From NCBI GenBank assembly GCA_947499125.1, contig CANMMP010000001.1, forward strand, positions 930,001 through 994,000: a stretch of DNA of 64,000 bases. Direction: 5' to 3'. This document shows, in pieces, positions 7,973-16,496 of this stretch. The notes beneath the pieces were generated by a model. It worked only from the letters and a program-made list of their open reading frames with translations, ran no database searches and was not told the origin of the DNA. A program made the position numbers and the translations under genes. The first letter of the stretch is position 1; every line of letters starts with the position of its first letter. Source of the DNA: an uncultured Pontibacter sp. Lineage in GTDB: Bacteria; Bacteroidota; Bacteroidia; Cytophagales; Hymenobacteraceae.

Positions 7973-8055
7973 CGCCATAGTATAAGCACTGACTATGAAA
8001 CTATAGCTAAATCCTGTACATCCAAAATAATCCTGTAAATCCTGATTCAGACAAA

Positions 8056-8697
8056 CTACTTTCTCAATGGCACATAAACCACTTTCTTTGTCTCGAAAAA
8101 ATCCTCGGTAAAGTAATCGTTCAGATTAAACTGTTTTGTTATAAGCCCTGATTCAGCGATCTCTTCTTCCAGGTCGCCGCCTTTTAAGTAGTATAAACCT
8201 TCTATAGGCGAGCCCGTTTTTTTGAAGCTGTTCATTACCCAGGGCCAGAAATTGGCTAGGCGCGTAACGGCACGGCTAACTATAAAATCGTATTTATCAC
8301 GCACCTGCTCGGCTCTTGTATGCGATGCCGTAACATTATGCAAATGCAATTCCCGGGCAATTTCCTCTACCACATGTATCTTTTTGCCAATAGAATCTAC
8401 CAGGTGGAATTTAACATCCGGGAACATAACAGCAAGCGGCAGACCTGGCAAACCACCACCTGTACCAACATCCATCACAGTGCTGTGCTCCGGAAACTGA
8501 ACTACTTTAGCAATGCCCAGCGAGTGCAGAATGTGGTGCGTACCGATCTCATCCATATCCTTGCGCGAGATCACGTTTATCTTCTGGTTCCACTCGCGGT
8601 ATAGCTCGCCCATTTGCTCATATTTCTGCAACTGGTCTTCGGTAAGGTCCGGAAAGTAACCTGATAGCAAAGTGCGGATAGCGGTAGAGTGTGGCAT
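8056..8697 (-). CDS. rsmG: 16S rRNA (guanine527-N7)-methyltransferase
   Basis: The 213-residue product is the GidB/RsmG methyltransferase that adds m7G at position 527 of 16S rRNA using S-adenosylmethionine. The SAM-binding motif VMDVGTGGGLPGLPLAVMFP covers residues 74-93. REWNQKINVISRKDMDEI (34-51) is the family's substrate-side signature, and FIVSRAV follows in the C-terminal half. Length is normal. The small membrane-protein gene at 8730-8951 lies 32 nt upstream on the same strand, so the two may be co-transcribed. Confidence 0.95.
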   Translation of the reverse strand: MPHSTAIRTLLSGYFPDLTEDQLQKYEQMGELYREWNQKINVISRKDMDEIGTHHILHSLGIAKVVQFPEHSTVMDVGTGGGLPGLPLAVMFPDVKFHLVDSIGKKIHVVEEIARELHLHNVTASHTRAEQVRDKYDFIVSRAVTRLANFWPWVMNSFKKTGSPIEGLYYLKGGDLEEEIAESGLITKQFNLNDYFTEDFFETKKVVYVPLRK

Positions 8698-8729
8698 ATC
8701 TATAGTTATGATTTTTAAAATAAGAGTTA

Positions 8730-8951
8730 TCAGGCTGTGGTAAAGTATAAAACTATAGTTACCAAACCCACTAAAGCAACAGCAGCCAGGGCCATAAACA
8801 CATCGAATAAAAGTGTAAGCCCTGCATTACGGTACTGCCCGTCATATTTTATACTTAGCTCCTGCTCTATTTTAGCCGGATGGCGTAGCCGAAACTGCAG
8901 GTATAACTTCCCTGCTTTCGCTAACAACTTATCGCCTAAAACTGCTTTCAT
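8730..8951 (-). CDS. Small single-pass membrane protein
   Basis: The 73-residue product has a basic, soluble N-terminal half (KAGKLYLQFRLRHPAKIEQELSIKYDGQYRNAG) and one long C-terminal hydrophobic segment at about residues 45-72 (FDVFMALAAVALVGLVTIVLYF). This suggests a tail-anchored or N-in membrane protein. I do not recognise a family. It lies directly upstream of rsmG on the same strand, and the AT and codon composition match the neighbours, supporting a real gene. Function unknown. Confidence 0.6.
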   Translation of the reverse strand: MKAVLGDKLLAKAGKLYLQFRLRHPAKIEQELSIKYDGQYRNAGLTLLFDVFMALAAVALVGLVTIVLYFTTA

Positions 8952-9015
8952 CTAACGTATAACCTATGCGGGTGCAAAAGTATAAAATAAGTACGGTATA
9001 GGCAGCAAAAGTATA

Positions 9016-9048
9016 AAGCCCCGGCTGCTTTAGGGCAACAGGGGCTTT
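9016..9048 (-). terminator. Terminator after the sigma factor gene
   Basis: AAAGCCCC at about 9016-9023 pairs with GGGGCTTT at about 9041-9048; the inner loop holds a second short pairing. It lies roughly 90 nt after the leftward stop at 9137. Confidence 0.6.
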
Positions 9049-9136
9049 AAACGTAATCAATATCTTTTTAATGGCTAAGTGGGTGTGTTGTTAAATAGTC
9101 AAAAAAACAACAATTAAACAATACAACCTTCAGCAA

Positions 9137-9745
9137 TTAAATCAGGTGCTTTTTGTTTTTAACCATGTCGTACAGCAACTCGCGGGCGCGGTGCAACTGG
9201 GCTTTTACAGTACCAAGGGGCGCGTTCAACTCAGTAGCTATCTCTTCGTAGCTTAGTTCGTTAAAGTAACGCAGTGTTACCAGGCGCTGGTATTTTTCTG
9301 GCAGCTTTGCCACCACATACTGCATTATCTCAATTTTCTGGTTCTTTATGGCTTCTTCCTGCGGGTTCAGGTTCTTATCCTTAAAATCGATCGTGATCTC
9401 GTCGCCATTATCAATTTTAATGGCTGAGTCGATGCTCATCGTTTTAATGCGGTTCTTCCGGATAAAGTCGATACAGTTGTTTGTAGCGATACGGAATAAC
9501 CACGTACTGAACGCATATTCAGGGTTGAACTTGTGCAGGTTACGGAACGCTTTGGCAAATGCTTCGATCGTAAGATCTTCGGCATCGTCGGCGTTACGCA
9601 CCATTTTAAGTACCACATGATATACCGGCTTTTTATAGATACTCATCAGCTCGGCATAGGCTTTTTCGTCGTTATCTTCTACGGCAGCTTGTATAAGCTT
9701 AAAGTCATGCTTCGCTTTCGCTGAGAATTGTTTGTTTACTTCCAT
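9137..9745 (-). CDS. RNA polymerase sigma factor, sigma-70 family (ECF-like)
   Basis: This 202-residue sigma factor has region 2 at about residues 54-98 (DAEDLTIEAFAKAFRNLHKF through FSTWLFRIATNNCIDFIRK) and region 4 at about 148-192 (LPEKYQRLVTLRYFNELSYEEIATELNAPLGTVKAQLHRARELL). Region 1.1 and region 3 are absent, as in ECF sigma factors. Its start overlaps the stop of the upstream glycosyltransferase gene by 10 nt, suggesting translational coupling. No anti-sigma gene lies next to it, so its control is not visible here. Target genes are unknown. Confidence 0.92.
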   Translation of the reverse strand: MEVNKQFSAKAKHDFKLIQAAVEDNDEKAYAELMSIYKKPVYHVVLKMVRNADDAEDLTIEAFAKAFRNLHKFNPEYAFSTWLFRIATNNCIDFIRKNRIKTMSIDSAIKIDNGDEITIDFKDKNLNPQEEAIKNQKIEIMQYVVAKLPEKYQRLVTLRYFNELSYEEIATELNAPLGTVKAQLHRARELLYDMVKNKKHLI

Positions 9746-10839
9746 CTGATTCGTTTATACAGTACTACAGATACTCCAAGGAACAGGTAAATAAAAAAGT
9801 ACACTACATCGAGTACTGGTAATAAAAATAAGGAGAGCTTATCGTTAAGTCTGCGAGCTGCCATTATATAGGCGGTAAATACTACGAGATACCGCAAACC
9901 GATTATACCGGCTAATATAGCTAAATGACTATTTACGACAAGAAGAATGATAGCTAATACGTAAAAAAATATATTTGAGATTACGAATACGCCAATTTTT
10001 CTTTTGTCTTTTGCCTTATACTTCTTTCCAGCAGACAGGTGCCGTCTTTTTTGCGTGATCCATGCCCAAAACGTCTTTTTGGGAATGCTCCAGGTCTGTG
10101 CCTCCTGATCTATAACAATGTTTACTTTGCTATTGTTGACGGCATCTCTTACAAATAGGTCGTCGTCGCCGCCGGTACTTTTGATATGAGAGGCAAAACC
10201 TTTGTTTCTAAAGAAACAAGCTTTCGTATAGGATAAGTTTCGACCTACTCCCATATACGGCCGCCCTTTGTTTGCCTGTGACAGATACTGAATTGCTGTC
10301 AGTAATGTTTCATAGCGGATAAGATGATTCAAAAATCCTTTTAATTGTGCATATGGAGAGTAGCCAAGTACAATATCAGCCCCTGTTACGTAGCCGCTTT
10401 GCATTTTCTCTATCCATTTTGTGCTGTATGGCCGGCAGTCTGCATCGGTAAAAAGCAGGTGCTCGTGTTTAGCCGCCCGTATGCCCAGCGCAAGTGCATA
10501 TTTTTTTGAATTCAGATATTCGGGTGTTCTTTTAACTGTTACAACCTTAAAGTGCGGAAACTGTTTTTCCAGCTCGTGCAGGTAAAATTCGGTATCGTCG
10601 TCGGAGCGGTCGTTCACCAACACGATCTCAAACTCAGGGTAATCCTGGTCGAGCAGCATGGGCAGTAGCTCAAACAGGTTGTCCTGCTCGTTATGCGCGG
10701 CAACTATAACCGAGACCGGCACACGCTGGGTTACCTCCGGATCTTTATAGCGGCTAAGCGGAAAGAAGTATATTAAAGCAAAGTATAGCTGCGCCAGTAC
10801 GCAAAGGCCAAGCAGCCCCAGGAGTATAATTGAAATCAA
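9736..10839 (-). CDS. Family 2 glycosyltransferase, membrane-anchored
   Basis: The 367-residue product has an N-terminal membrane segment (residues 3-26), a GT-A domain starting PVSVIVAAHNEQDNL (41-55), the EIVLVNDRSDDDT strand (71-83) and the DxD metal site TDADC with D132 and D134. GGDDDLFVRDAV and TQKRRH correspond to the acceptor-side and QxxRW-like motifs. Three hydrophobic stretches after about residue 278 anchor the C-terminus. The architecture fits processive or polyprenyl/lipid-directed enzymes of the inner membrane. The donor sugar is not predictable. It overlaps the sigma factor gene by 10 nt, an unusual partner. Confidence 0.9.
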   Translation of the reverse strand: MISIILLGLLGLCVLAQLYFALIYFFPLSRYKDPEVTQRVPVSVIVAAHNEQDNLFELLPMLLDQDYPEFEIVLVNDRSDDDTEFYLHELEKQFPHFKVVTVKRTPEYLNSKKYALALGIRAAKHEHLLFTDADCRPYSTKWIEKMQSGYVTGADIVLGYSPYAQLKGFLNHLIRYETLLTAIQYLSQANKGRPYMGVGRNLSYTKACFFRNKGFASHIKSTGGDDDLFVRDAVNNSKVNIVIDQEAQTWSIPKKTFWAWITQKRRHLSAGKKYKAKDKRKIGVFVISNIFFYVLAIILLVVNSHLAILAGIIGLRYLVVFTAYIMAARRLNDKLSLFLLPVLDVVYFFIYLFLGVSVVLYKRIRWK

Positions 10840-11007
10840 TATTTTAAGCTATTAAGGCGTTTACAGATCGGGTAAATTGCCAAAAAGTCTTCCGTACCTC
10901 TACCTTCTCAACAATTATGGCATTCCCTCCCCAAAAATAGGTATTCTGCGGCCATTTCCGAATGCTGGTAATTAATAAATGTATAAGTTTTATAGGTTTG
11001 CTCTTCG

Positions 11008-11015
11008 TATCTTTG
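11008..11015 (+). promoter_or_regulatory. Candidate -7 element of tgt
   Basis: TATCTTTG matches TAnnTTTG and lies 82 nt upstream of the tgt start. A TTG at the right spacing was not found. Confidence 0.38.
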
Positions 11016-11096
11016 CCGGTTAATTATAAAAACTATAAACAGCTGCCTTAAAGCAATGGCAGGTACCCTTTTTCTTAAAAGGGATTTAATTACGAT

Positions 11097-12227
11097 ATGC
11101 AATTTTCGTTAGTAGCAACCGATCCTCAATCTAAAGCGCGTGCCGGCGTGGTGCAAACCGACCATGGTGCCATCGAAACGCCCATTTTTATGCCCGTTGG
11201 CACAGCCGGCACTGTTAAAGCCGTGCACCAGCGCGAACTGAAAGAAGATATTAAAGCTGAAATTATACTTGGCAACACCTACCATTTATACTTGCGCCCG
11301 GGCCTTAATGTGCTGGAGCAGGCAGGTGGTTTGCACAAATTTAACGGCTGGGACAGGCCTATACTTACCGATAGTGGTGGCTACCAGGTTTTTTCGCTGG
11401 CAGGCACACGCAAAATAAAAGAAGAAGGCGTAAAGTTTAAGTCGCATATAGATGGCTCTGCCCTCGACTTTACTCCTGAAAATGTAATGGACACGCAACG
11501 CACCATCGGGGCAGATATTATAATGGCTTTTGATGAGTGTACCCCTTACCCTTGCGATTATACTTACGCCAAAAACTCGATGGAACGCACGCACCGCTGG
11601 CTGCAACGCTGCGTGGATAGGTTTGATAGTACCGAACCAAAGTATGGCTATTCGCAAACGCTGTTCCCGATCGTGCAGGGCAGTACCTACAAAGACCTGC
11701 GCGTGCAATCAGCGGAAACTATAGCCAGCTTTGGCCGCGAAGGAAACGCCATAGGTGGATTATCGGTAGGCGAGCCAGCCGAGATGATGTACGAGATGAC
11801 CGACCTGGTGTGCGATATACTACCAAAAGACAAGCCGCGTTACCTGATGGGCGTAGGCACCCCAGCCAACATACTCGAAAACATTGCTTTAGGTGTAGAT
11901 ATGTTTGACTGTGTGCTGCCAACCCGTAATGCGCGTAACGGCATGCTGTTTACTACACAAGGCATTATCAATATCCGGAATAAAAAATGGGCCGACGACT
12001 TTAGCCCGATAGATGCGGAACTGGGCGGCTATGCGAGTACGTTTTACACAAAGGCTTATCTGCGCCACCTGGTACACAGCGGCGAGTACCTTGGCGGACA
12101 AATAGCCAGTATACATAACCTTACGTTTTATTTATGGTTGGTAAAGCAGGCCCGACAGCAAATACTGAACGGCACATACCGCGATTGGAAAGACGTGATG
12201 GTAAAAAAATTAATGACAAGACTATAA
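11097..12227 (+). CDS. tgt: tRNA-guanine(34) transglycosylase
   Basis: This 376-residue enzyme exchanges G34 of NAC-anticodon tRNAs for a queuine precursor. LTDSGGYQVFSL (90-101) carries the catalytic D92, MAFDECTPYP (143-152) D146, and MFDCVLPTRNARNG the nucleophilic Asp. The usual zinc cluster CxCxxC...H is not complete: where the cysteines are expected the sequence reads PIDAELGGYASTFYTKAYLRHL, with no Cys, while the later SIHN histidine is kept. Such loss is, from memory, shared by Bacteroidota relatives. It is followed at 78 nt by an LptF/LptG-type gene on the same strand. Confidence 0.95.
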   Translation: MQFSLVATDPQSKARAGVVQTDHGAIETPIFMPVGTAGTVKAVHQRELKEDIKAEIILGNTYHLYLRPGLNVLEQAGGLHKFNGWDRPILTDSGGYQVFSLAGTRKIKEEGVKFKSHIDGSALDFTPENVMDTQRTIGADIIMAFDECTPYPCDYTYAKNSMERTHRWLQRCVDRFDSTEPKYGYSQTLFPIVQGSTYKDLRVQSAETIASFGREGNAIGGLSVGEPAEMMYEMTDLVCDILPKDKPRYLMGVGTPANILENIALGVDMFDCVLPTRNARNGMLFTTQGIINIRNKKWADDFSPIDAELGGYASTFYTKAYLRHLVHSGEYLGGQIASIHNLTFYLWLVKQARQQILNGTYRDWKDVMVKKLMTRL

Positions 12228-12305
12228 CGAGCAGGTTAAAAGCTATACTTCGTGATGTATAATGATCACGCTTAGCCGATAACTTTTAACCCTTAACAAA
12301 ACCAA

Positions 12306-13382
12306 GTGAAAATACTCGACTGGTATATCCTGAAGAAGTTCCTGAGCACGTTTGTGTTTGCAGTACTCATATTGGTGTCCATCATCCTGGTAATTGATTT
12401 TACGGAGAAGAACGACGACTTTATACAGCAGAACGTGTCGGTATCAGAGATCATTTTTGATTATTATATCAACCTGGTTCCGTTTTATGCCAACATGCTC
12501 AGCCCGATCACGGTGTTTATCGCTACCGTTTTTGTAACGGCTAAACTGGCATCGCATACCGAAATTGTGGCTATGCTGAGCAGTGGCATCAGCTTCCGCA
12601 GGTTACTGGTTCCCTATGTTATCGGGGCTACAGTAATTGGCGCACTTATTTTTGGACTTATAGGTTGGGTTATACCTAACGCGAACAAAAAGAGCGTGGC
12701 TTTTCAGGTGAAGTATGTAAAAAACCCTTTTACTTACGACAGCCGCAACATCCATATTAAAATAGCACCAACTGCTTATGTGTATATGGAGAGCTACAAC
12801 AACAACGCACACATAGGCTACAACTTTGCGCTGGAGGAAATTGAAGGAACAACATTAAAAAGCAAGATCACCTCGAACAGCATTAGCTGGGACGAAGAGG
12901 CCGGCAAATGGCACATGGACTTTTATACGCTGCGCACCTTTAACGGCGAAGAAGAAACCATACACAAAGGCCAGGACCTAGACACCACCCTGAACATGCT
13001 GCCCAAAGATTTTGAGAGCACCTATAAACTGGAACAAACGCTTACTTTGCCCGAGCTGAACAGGCTGATAGACGAAAAACGCCAGCGAGGCGCCGACGAT
13101 ATTGAGCTATATCTGGTGGAAAAGTATGAGCGCTTCAGTTACCCATTTGCCATTATTATACTTACTGTAATTGGTGTAATTGTGAGCGCCCGAAAAGCCC
13201 GTGGCGGTGTGGGTGTACAAATAGCACTGGGTTTCTTCCTGGCTTTTGTGTTCATTGTTTTTGTTATTACCAGTCGTAGCCTGGCGCAGGTTGGCGATAT
13301 TCCGCCACATATTGCCGCCTGGATACCAACTATAGTTTTCACTGGAATCGGCTTTTTACTTTACCGTTATATACCACGTTAA
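12306..13382 (+). CDS. LptF/LptG family permease
   Basis: The 358-residue product starts at a GTG and begins KILDWYILKKFLSTFVFAVLILVSIILVIDF, the characteristic opening of YjgP/YjgQ (LptF/LptG) proteins. Hydrophobic segments occur at about residues 12-31, 55-75, 98-122, 277-295, 305-325 and 334-353. These leave a large periplasmic domain at about 125-270, the six-helix plus beta-jellyroll layout of the LPS-export ABC transporter's transmembrane subunits. It would extract LPS from the inner membrane with LptB2. Only one such gene is here, so F versus G cannot be told. Its TAA overlaps the ATG of the next gene by one base. Confidence 0.9.
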   Translation: MKILDWYILKKFLSTFVFAVLILVSIILVIDFTEKNDDFIQQNVSVSEIIFDYYINLVPFYANMLSPITVFIATVFVTAKLASHTEIVAMLSSGISFRRLLVPYVIGATVIGALIFGLIGWVIPNANKKSVAFQVKYVKNPFTYDSRNIHIKIAPTAYVYMESYNNNAHIGYNFALEEIEGTTLKSKITSNSISWDEEAGKWHMDFYTLRTFNGEEETIHKGQDLDTTLNMLPKDFESTYKLEQTLTLPELNRLIDEKRQRGADDIELYLVEKYERFSYPFAIIILTVIGVIVSARKARGGVGVQIALGFFLAFVFIVFVITSRSLAQVGDIPPHIAAWIPTIVFTGIGFLLYRYIPR

Positions 13383-14323
13383 TGCCTCGCTTTAAAGATT
13401 TTGCTGAGCTACACTTTGTTATTTTGCTGTGGGGATTCACGGCTATACTTGGCAAGCTGATTACGATACCTGCTGTAGAGTTGGTAGCCATCCGTACACT
13501 GATAACGGCGCTGGCACTGGGTGCGATCATCTATAAAAACAATACGCCTTTCTGGATGGGCCGCAAAGTAGCCTTGCAGCTGTTGGGTGTAGGCTTTTTA
13601 ATTGCCGGCCACTGGATCCTGTTCTTTGCGGCAGCACGGGTAGCTTCGGTGTCTATCTGTTTAATTGGTATGGCTACTGCCAGCCTCTGGACCTCTTTCC
13701 TGGAACCGTTCTTCACTAAAAAGAAGATAAAGCCTTATGAGGTATTCCTGGCCCTGCTCATTATTGTTGGCCTGTATATCATTTTCCAGAACGAGACCGA
13801 GTTTAACAGCATTTTAGGTATAAGCATGGCCATCGCCTCGGCTTTGCTGGCTTCTATCTTTACTATCCTGAATGCCGACCTGGTAAAGAGAATACCTTCC
13901 ACAACTATAACCAGTTACGAAATGGCCGGTGCTTTTATAGGTACAGTGCTCTTTTTCCCGGTCTATACTTTATACTTCGCAGAAGGCAACCAGCTTAACT
14001 TTAACATGGTACCGATGGATTGGTTATACATGGGCATCCTGATCTTTGCCTGCACCGTGTATGCCTATACTGCCGGCGTACGCTTAATGGAGCGCATCTC
14101 CGCTTATACCATGAACCTGACCGTTAACCTGGAACCTGTGTATGGTATTATACTGGCTATCTTTATTTTTAATGAAAGCAGCCAGTTATCGGAGCAGTTC
14201 TATATCGGGGCCGGAATTATACTTCTGAGCGTGTTCATTTACCCGGTTATAAACTCTATTGCAGAGCGCCGCAAAAAATTACAACAGGCCTTTCCAGATG
14301 AGGTAGTGTTGCGGGAAGACTAA
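13382..14323 (+). CDS. DMT superfamily transporter (EamA type)
   Basis: The 313-residue product consists of about ten hydrophobic segments arranged as two EamA-like halves, the first opening ELHFVILLWGFTAILGKLI and the second AYTMNLTVNLEPVYGIILAIFIFNE, a characteristic EamA ending. It is an inner-membrane exporter of small metabolites of unknown identity. The start codon overlaps the stop of the LptF/LptG-type gene, suggesting coupled translation. The 3' end overlaps the convergent ispE gene by 45 nt, with no terminator between them. Confidence 0.88.
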   Translation: MPRFKDFAELHFVILLWGFTAILGKLITIPAVELVAIRTLITALALGAIIYKNNTPFWMGRKVALQLLGVGFLIAGHWILFFAAARVASVSICLIGMATASLWTSFLEPFFTKKKIKPYEVFLALLIIVGLYIIFQNETEFNSILGISMAIASALLASIFTILNADLVKRIPSTTITSYEMAGAFIGTVLFFPVYTLYFAEGNQLNFNMVPMDWLYMGILIFACTVYAYTAGVRLMERISAYTMNLTVNLEPVYGIILAIFIFNESSQLSEQFYIGAGIILLSVFIYPVINSIAERRKKLQQAFPDEVVLRED

Positions 14324-15088
14324 GTTAGCCGGCTCATCGCCTTTAAAGATGCCATACACTGCTGAGCCCGAACCGGTCATGGAGGCATAAACTGCCCCTG
14401 CTTCGTACAGGTTTTCTTTTAGCGCTTGTAGCTCCGGGTATTTCGGGAACAGCGATCTTTCGAAGTCATTGACCAGCAGATCTTTCCAAAGGGTTATATC
14501 CTGCTTTAAAATAGTTTCAATGTTGCAGCTTGGCTTTTCGGGGGTAACATTACTATAAGCTTCGGCTGTGGTGATATGGATGCCCGGGTAAACTATAACG
14601 CAACTATAGCCGCTTAAACTGAGGTCTGTTTCCGTAAAAACATCGCCTTTCTCAATGGCAATAACCGGCTTGTTCTCTATAAAAAAAGCGCAGTCACTGC
14701 CGAGCTGGCGGGCATAATTTTGCTGTTCTTCTACTGTCAGGTTCAGGTCGAAGAGCTTATTCAGTAGTTTTATCGCGAAGGCTGCATCCGAAGAACCACC
14801 GCCAAGTCCGGCACCCATAGGTATAACTTTGTGCAGGTGCATGTATATAGGTGGCAGGTTATGCTTTTGCTGTAGCAGGTTATAGGCTTTCAGGCAAAGG
14901 TTTGTATCGGGGTTGCCGGGCACAGGCAGGCCGCTCATCTCAAACTTATTTTCCGGGGCCGGCACTATCTCCAGGGCATCGCACCACTGCACCGGGTAAA
15001 AGCACGACTCCAGGTTATGAAAGCCATCTGGCCGTTTTTCGATCAGTTGTAATCCTAAATTTATTTTTGCGTTCGGAAAATCAAGCAT
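14279..15088 (-). CDS. ispE: 4-diphosphocytidyl-2-C-methyl-D-erythritol kinase
   Basis: This 269-residue GHMP kinase phosphorylates CDP-ME in the non-mevalonate isoprenoid pathway. The start ANAKINLGL-like FPNAKINLGLQL carries catalytic K8. The ATP-binding loop PMGAGLGGGSSDAAF spans residues 90-104, and GSDCAFFI supplies D132. The C-terminal SMTGSGSAVYGIF is the third GHMP motif. Length is slightly below the E. coli protein but normal for the phylum. Its 3' end overlaps the convergent transporter gene by 45 nt. Confidence 0.96.
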   Translation of the reverse strand: MLDFPNAKINLGLQLIEKRPDGFHNLESCFYPVQWCDALEIVPAPENKFEMSGLPVPGNPDTNLCLKAYNLLQQKHNLPPIYMHLHKVIPMGAGLGGGSSDAAFAIKLLNKLFDLNLTVEEQQNYARQLGSDCAFFIENKPVIAIEKGDVFTETDLSLSGYSCVIVYPGIHITTAEAYSNVTPEKPSCNIETILKQDITLWKDLLVNDFERSLFPKYPELQALKENLYEAGAVYASMTGSGSAVYGIFKGDEPANLVFPQHYLIWKGLL

Positions 15089-15355
15089 AGAGATACAGGT
15101 TTAGCCTGCAATTAAGCAAATAACGACAACAGGCCATAGTTGTTCCGTTTAGTTTTTAGCGTGATGCTCCAGCATAAAACATCTGCTTTATTGCAAACAT
15201 ACTGAAAACTATATACGTATGGCTTAGCTGCACCTGTACTTCAGAAATTTGCTGCCAGTATATGATCTTTAAAACAAGTATCGTTTGCTACATACAAGGC
15301 ACGCTGTTCAGATAAATTTTGCTTACTTGTACCCACTAAATCACCCTTTACCCAG

Positions 15356-16495
15356 ATGACACAGTTTAACTACAGACCCGGTCGCATTTTTTTGTCGGTG
15401 CCCCACATGGGCGGGCACGAACGCAACTACGTGCAAAAGGCCCTCGAAGACAACTGGGTAACAACAGCCGGCCCAAACATACCTGGCTTTGAGCACGACG
15501 TATGCCAGCATACCAATGCCCAGCATGCGGTTGCTGTAAGCTCTGGCACCGCTGCTATACACCTGGCCTTACGTGTAATGGGTGTTAAACCTGGCGACGA
15601 AGTGATTTGTCCTACTTTTACTTTTGTAGCATCAGCTAACCCGATTCTATACTTAGGCGCCACCCCTGTGTTTGTAGACAGCGAACCCGAAACCTGGAAC
15701 TTGAACCCTGAACTGCTCGAAGAAGCTATTAAAGAAGGTATAGCACGAGGCAAAAAACCAGCCTGTATTATTGTGGTGCACCTGTATGGCATGCCGGCTA
15801 ACATGAAGGCGATCATGGCTATTGCAGATCAGTATGAAATTCCTGTGCTGGAAGATGCGGCAGAAGCGCTGGGCTCACGGTTTAGCGGCCACCAGGTAGG
15901 TACATTTGGCAAGGCCGGCATATTCTCTTTCAGCGGCAACAAGATCATCACTACATCGGGTGGGGGCGTAATAATAACTGCTGAAGAAGAACTGGCTAAA
16001 CAGGCTGCTTTCCTGGCAAACCAGGCCAAAGACGAAGCACCTTATTACCTGCACTCGCAAATGGGCTACAACTATACATTAAGTAATATTAATGCAGGTA
16101 TAGGCCGCGGGCAAATGGAGATGCTGGAAAAACGTGTGAAACAGCGCCGCGAAATTTATACTTACTACTATAACAAACTGAGCGATATAGAAGAATTATA
16201 CTTTTTGCCTGAGCCTAAAACAAGCTTTTCGAACCGCTGGCTGACAACTATACTTTTACCCAAGCCATTTGACCCGGAACAGGTGCGCCAGGAACTGGAG
16301 AACGAGAATATCGAAGCCCGACGCCTCTGGAAACCGATGCATCAGCAACCGCTTTTTGCCCAAAACAAATTTTATGGCAATGGCACCAGCGACAAACTTT
16401 TTGAGCGCGGCCTTTGCCTGCCAAGCAGTAGTTTGCTCACCGAAGAAGACCTTGATAAGGTAGTTAAAACGCTTCGCCAGGCTTTAGAAGTATAA
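15356..16495 (+). CDS. DegT/DnrJ/EryC1 family PLP aminotransferase
   Basis: The 379-residue product belongs to the sugar aminotransferase family. SSGTAAIHLAL (62-72) is the phosphate-binding start, VLEDAAEALGS (164-174) holds D167 that contacts the pyridine nitrogen, and FSFSGNKIITTSGGG (190-204) holds the PLP lysine K196. Relatives convert keto-sugar nucleotides to amino sugars for LPS, capsule or protein glycans, for example PglE- or WecE-like steps. No other sugar gene is beside it, so the product cannot be named. It converges with the next gene with a single base between stops. Confidence 0.9.
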   Translation: MTQFNYRPGRIFLSVPHMGGHERNYVQKALEDNWVTTAGPNIPGFEHDVCQHTNAQHAVAVSSGTAAIHLALRVMGVKPGDEVICPTFTFVASANPILYLGATPVFVDSEPETWNLNPELLEEAIKEGIARGKKPACIIVVHLYGMPANMKAIMAIADQYEIPVLEDAAEALGSRFSGHQVGTFGKAGIFSFSGNKIITTSGGGVIITAEEELAKQAAFLANQAKDEAPYYLHSQMGYNYTLSNINAGIGRGQMEMLEKRVKQRREIYTYYYNKLSDIEELYFLPEPKTSFSNRWLTTILLPKPFDPEQVRQELENENIEARRLWKPMHQQPLFAQNKFYGNGTSDKLFERGLCLPSSSLLTEEDLDKVVKTLRQALEV

Positions 16496-16496
16496 C

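Larger units (their letters stand above)
7167..8055. other. Gene-free stretch rich in palindromic repeats
   Basis: This 889-nt gap between the hydrolase gene and rsmG carries no convincing gene; the 123-codon leftward ORF at 7607-7978 consists largely of repeat sequence. It contains a GC-rich segment with CTTTGG/CCAAAG ends (7458-7576), a perfect 20-bp palindrome (7658-7677), a CCCCCTT/AAGGGGG hairpin (7733-7748), a CCCTCTCCT/AGGAGAGGG hairpin (7815-7859), two copies of GAGTCTGGAGACTC (7924-7972), and reiterated AATCCTG words (8012-8053). At least four of these are unrelated to each other in sequence. Confidence 0.8.

Noticed and set aside
7607-7978. Leftward 123-codon ORF in the repeat-rich gap
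   Set aside because: It is made of the palindromic repeats themselves, has low-complexity Pro/Thr/Arg-rich sequence and no protein-like pattern.
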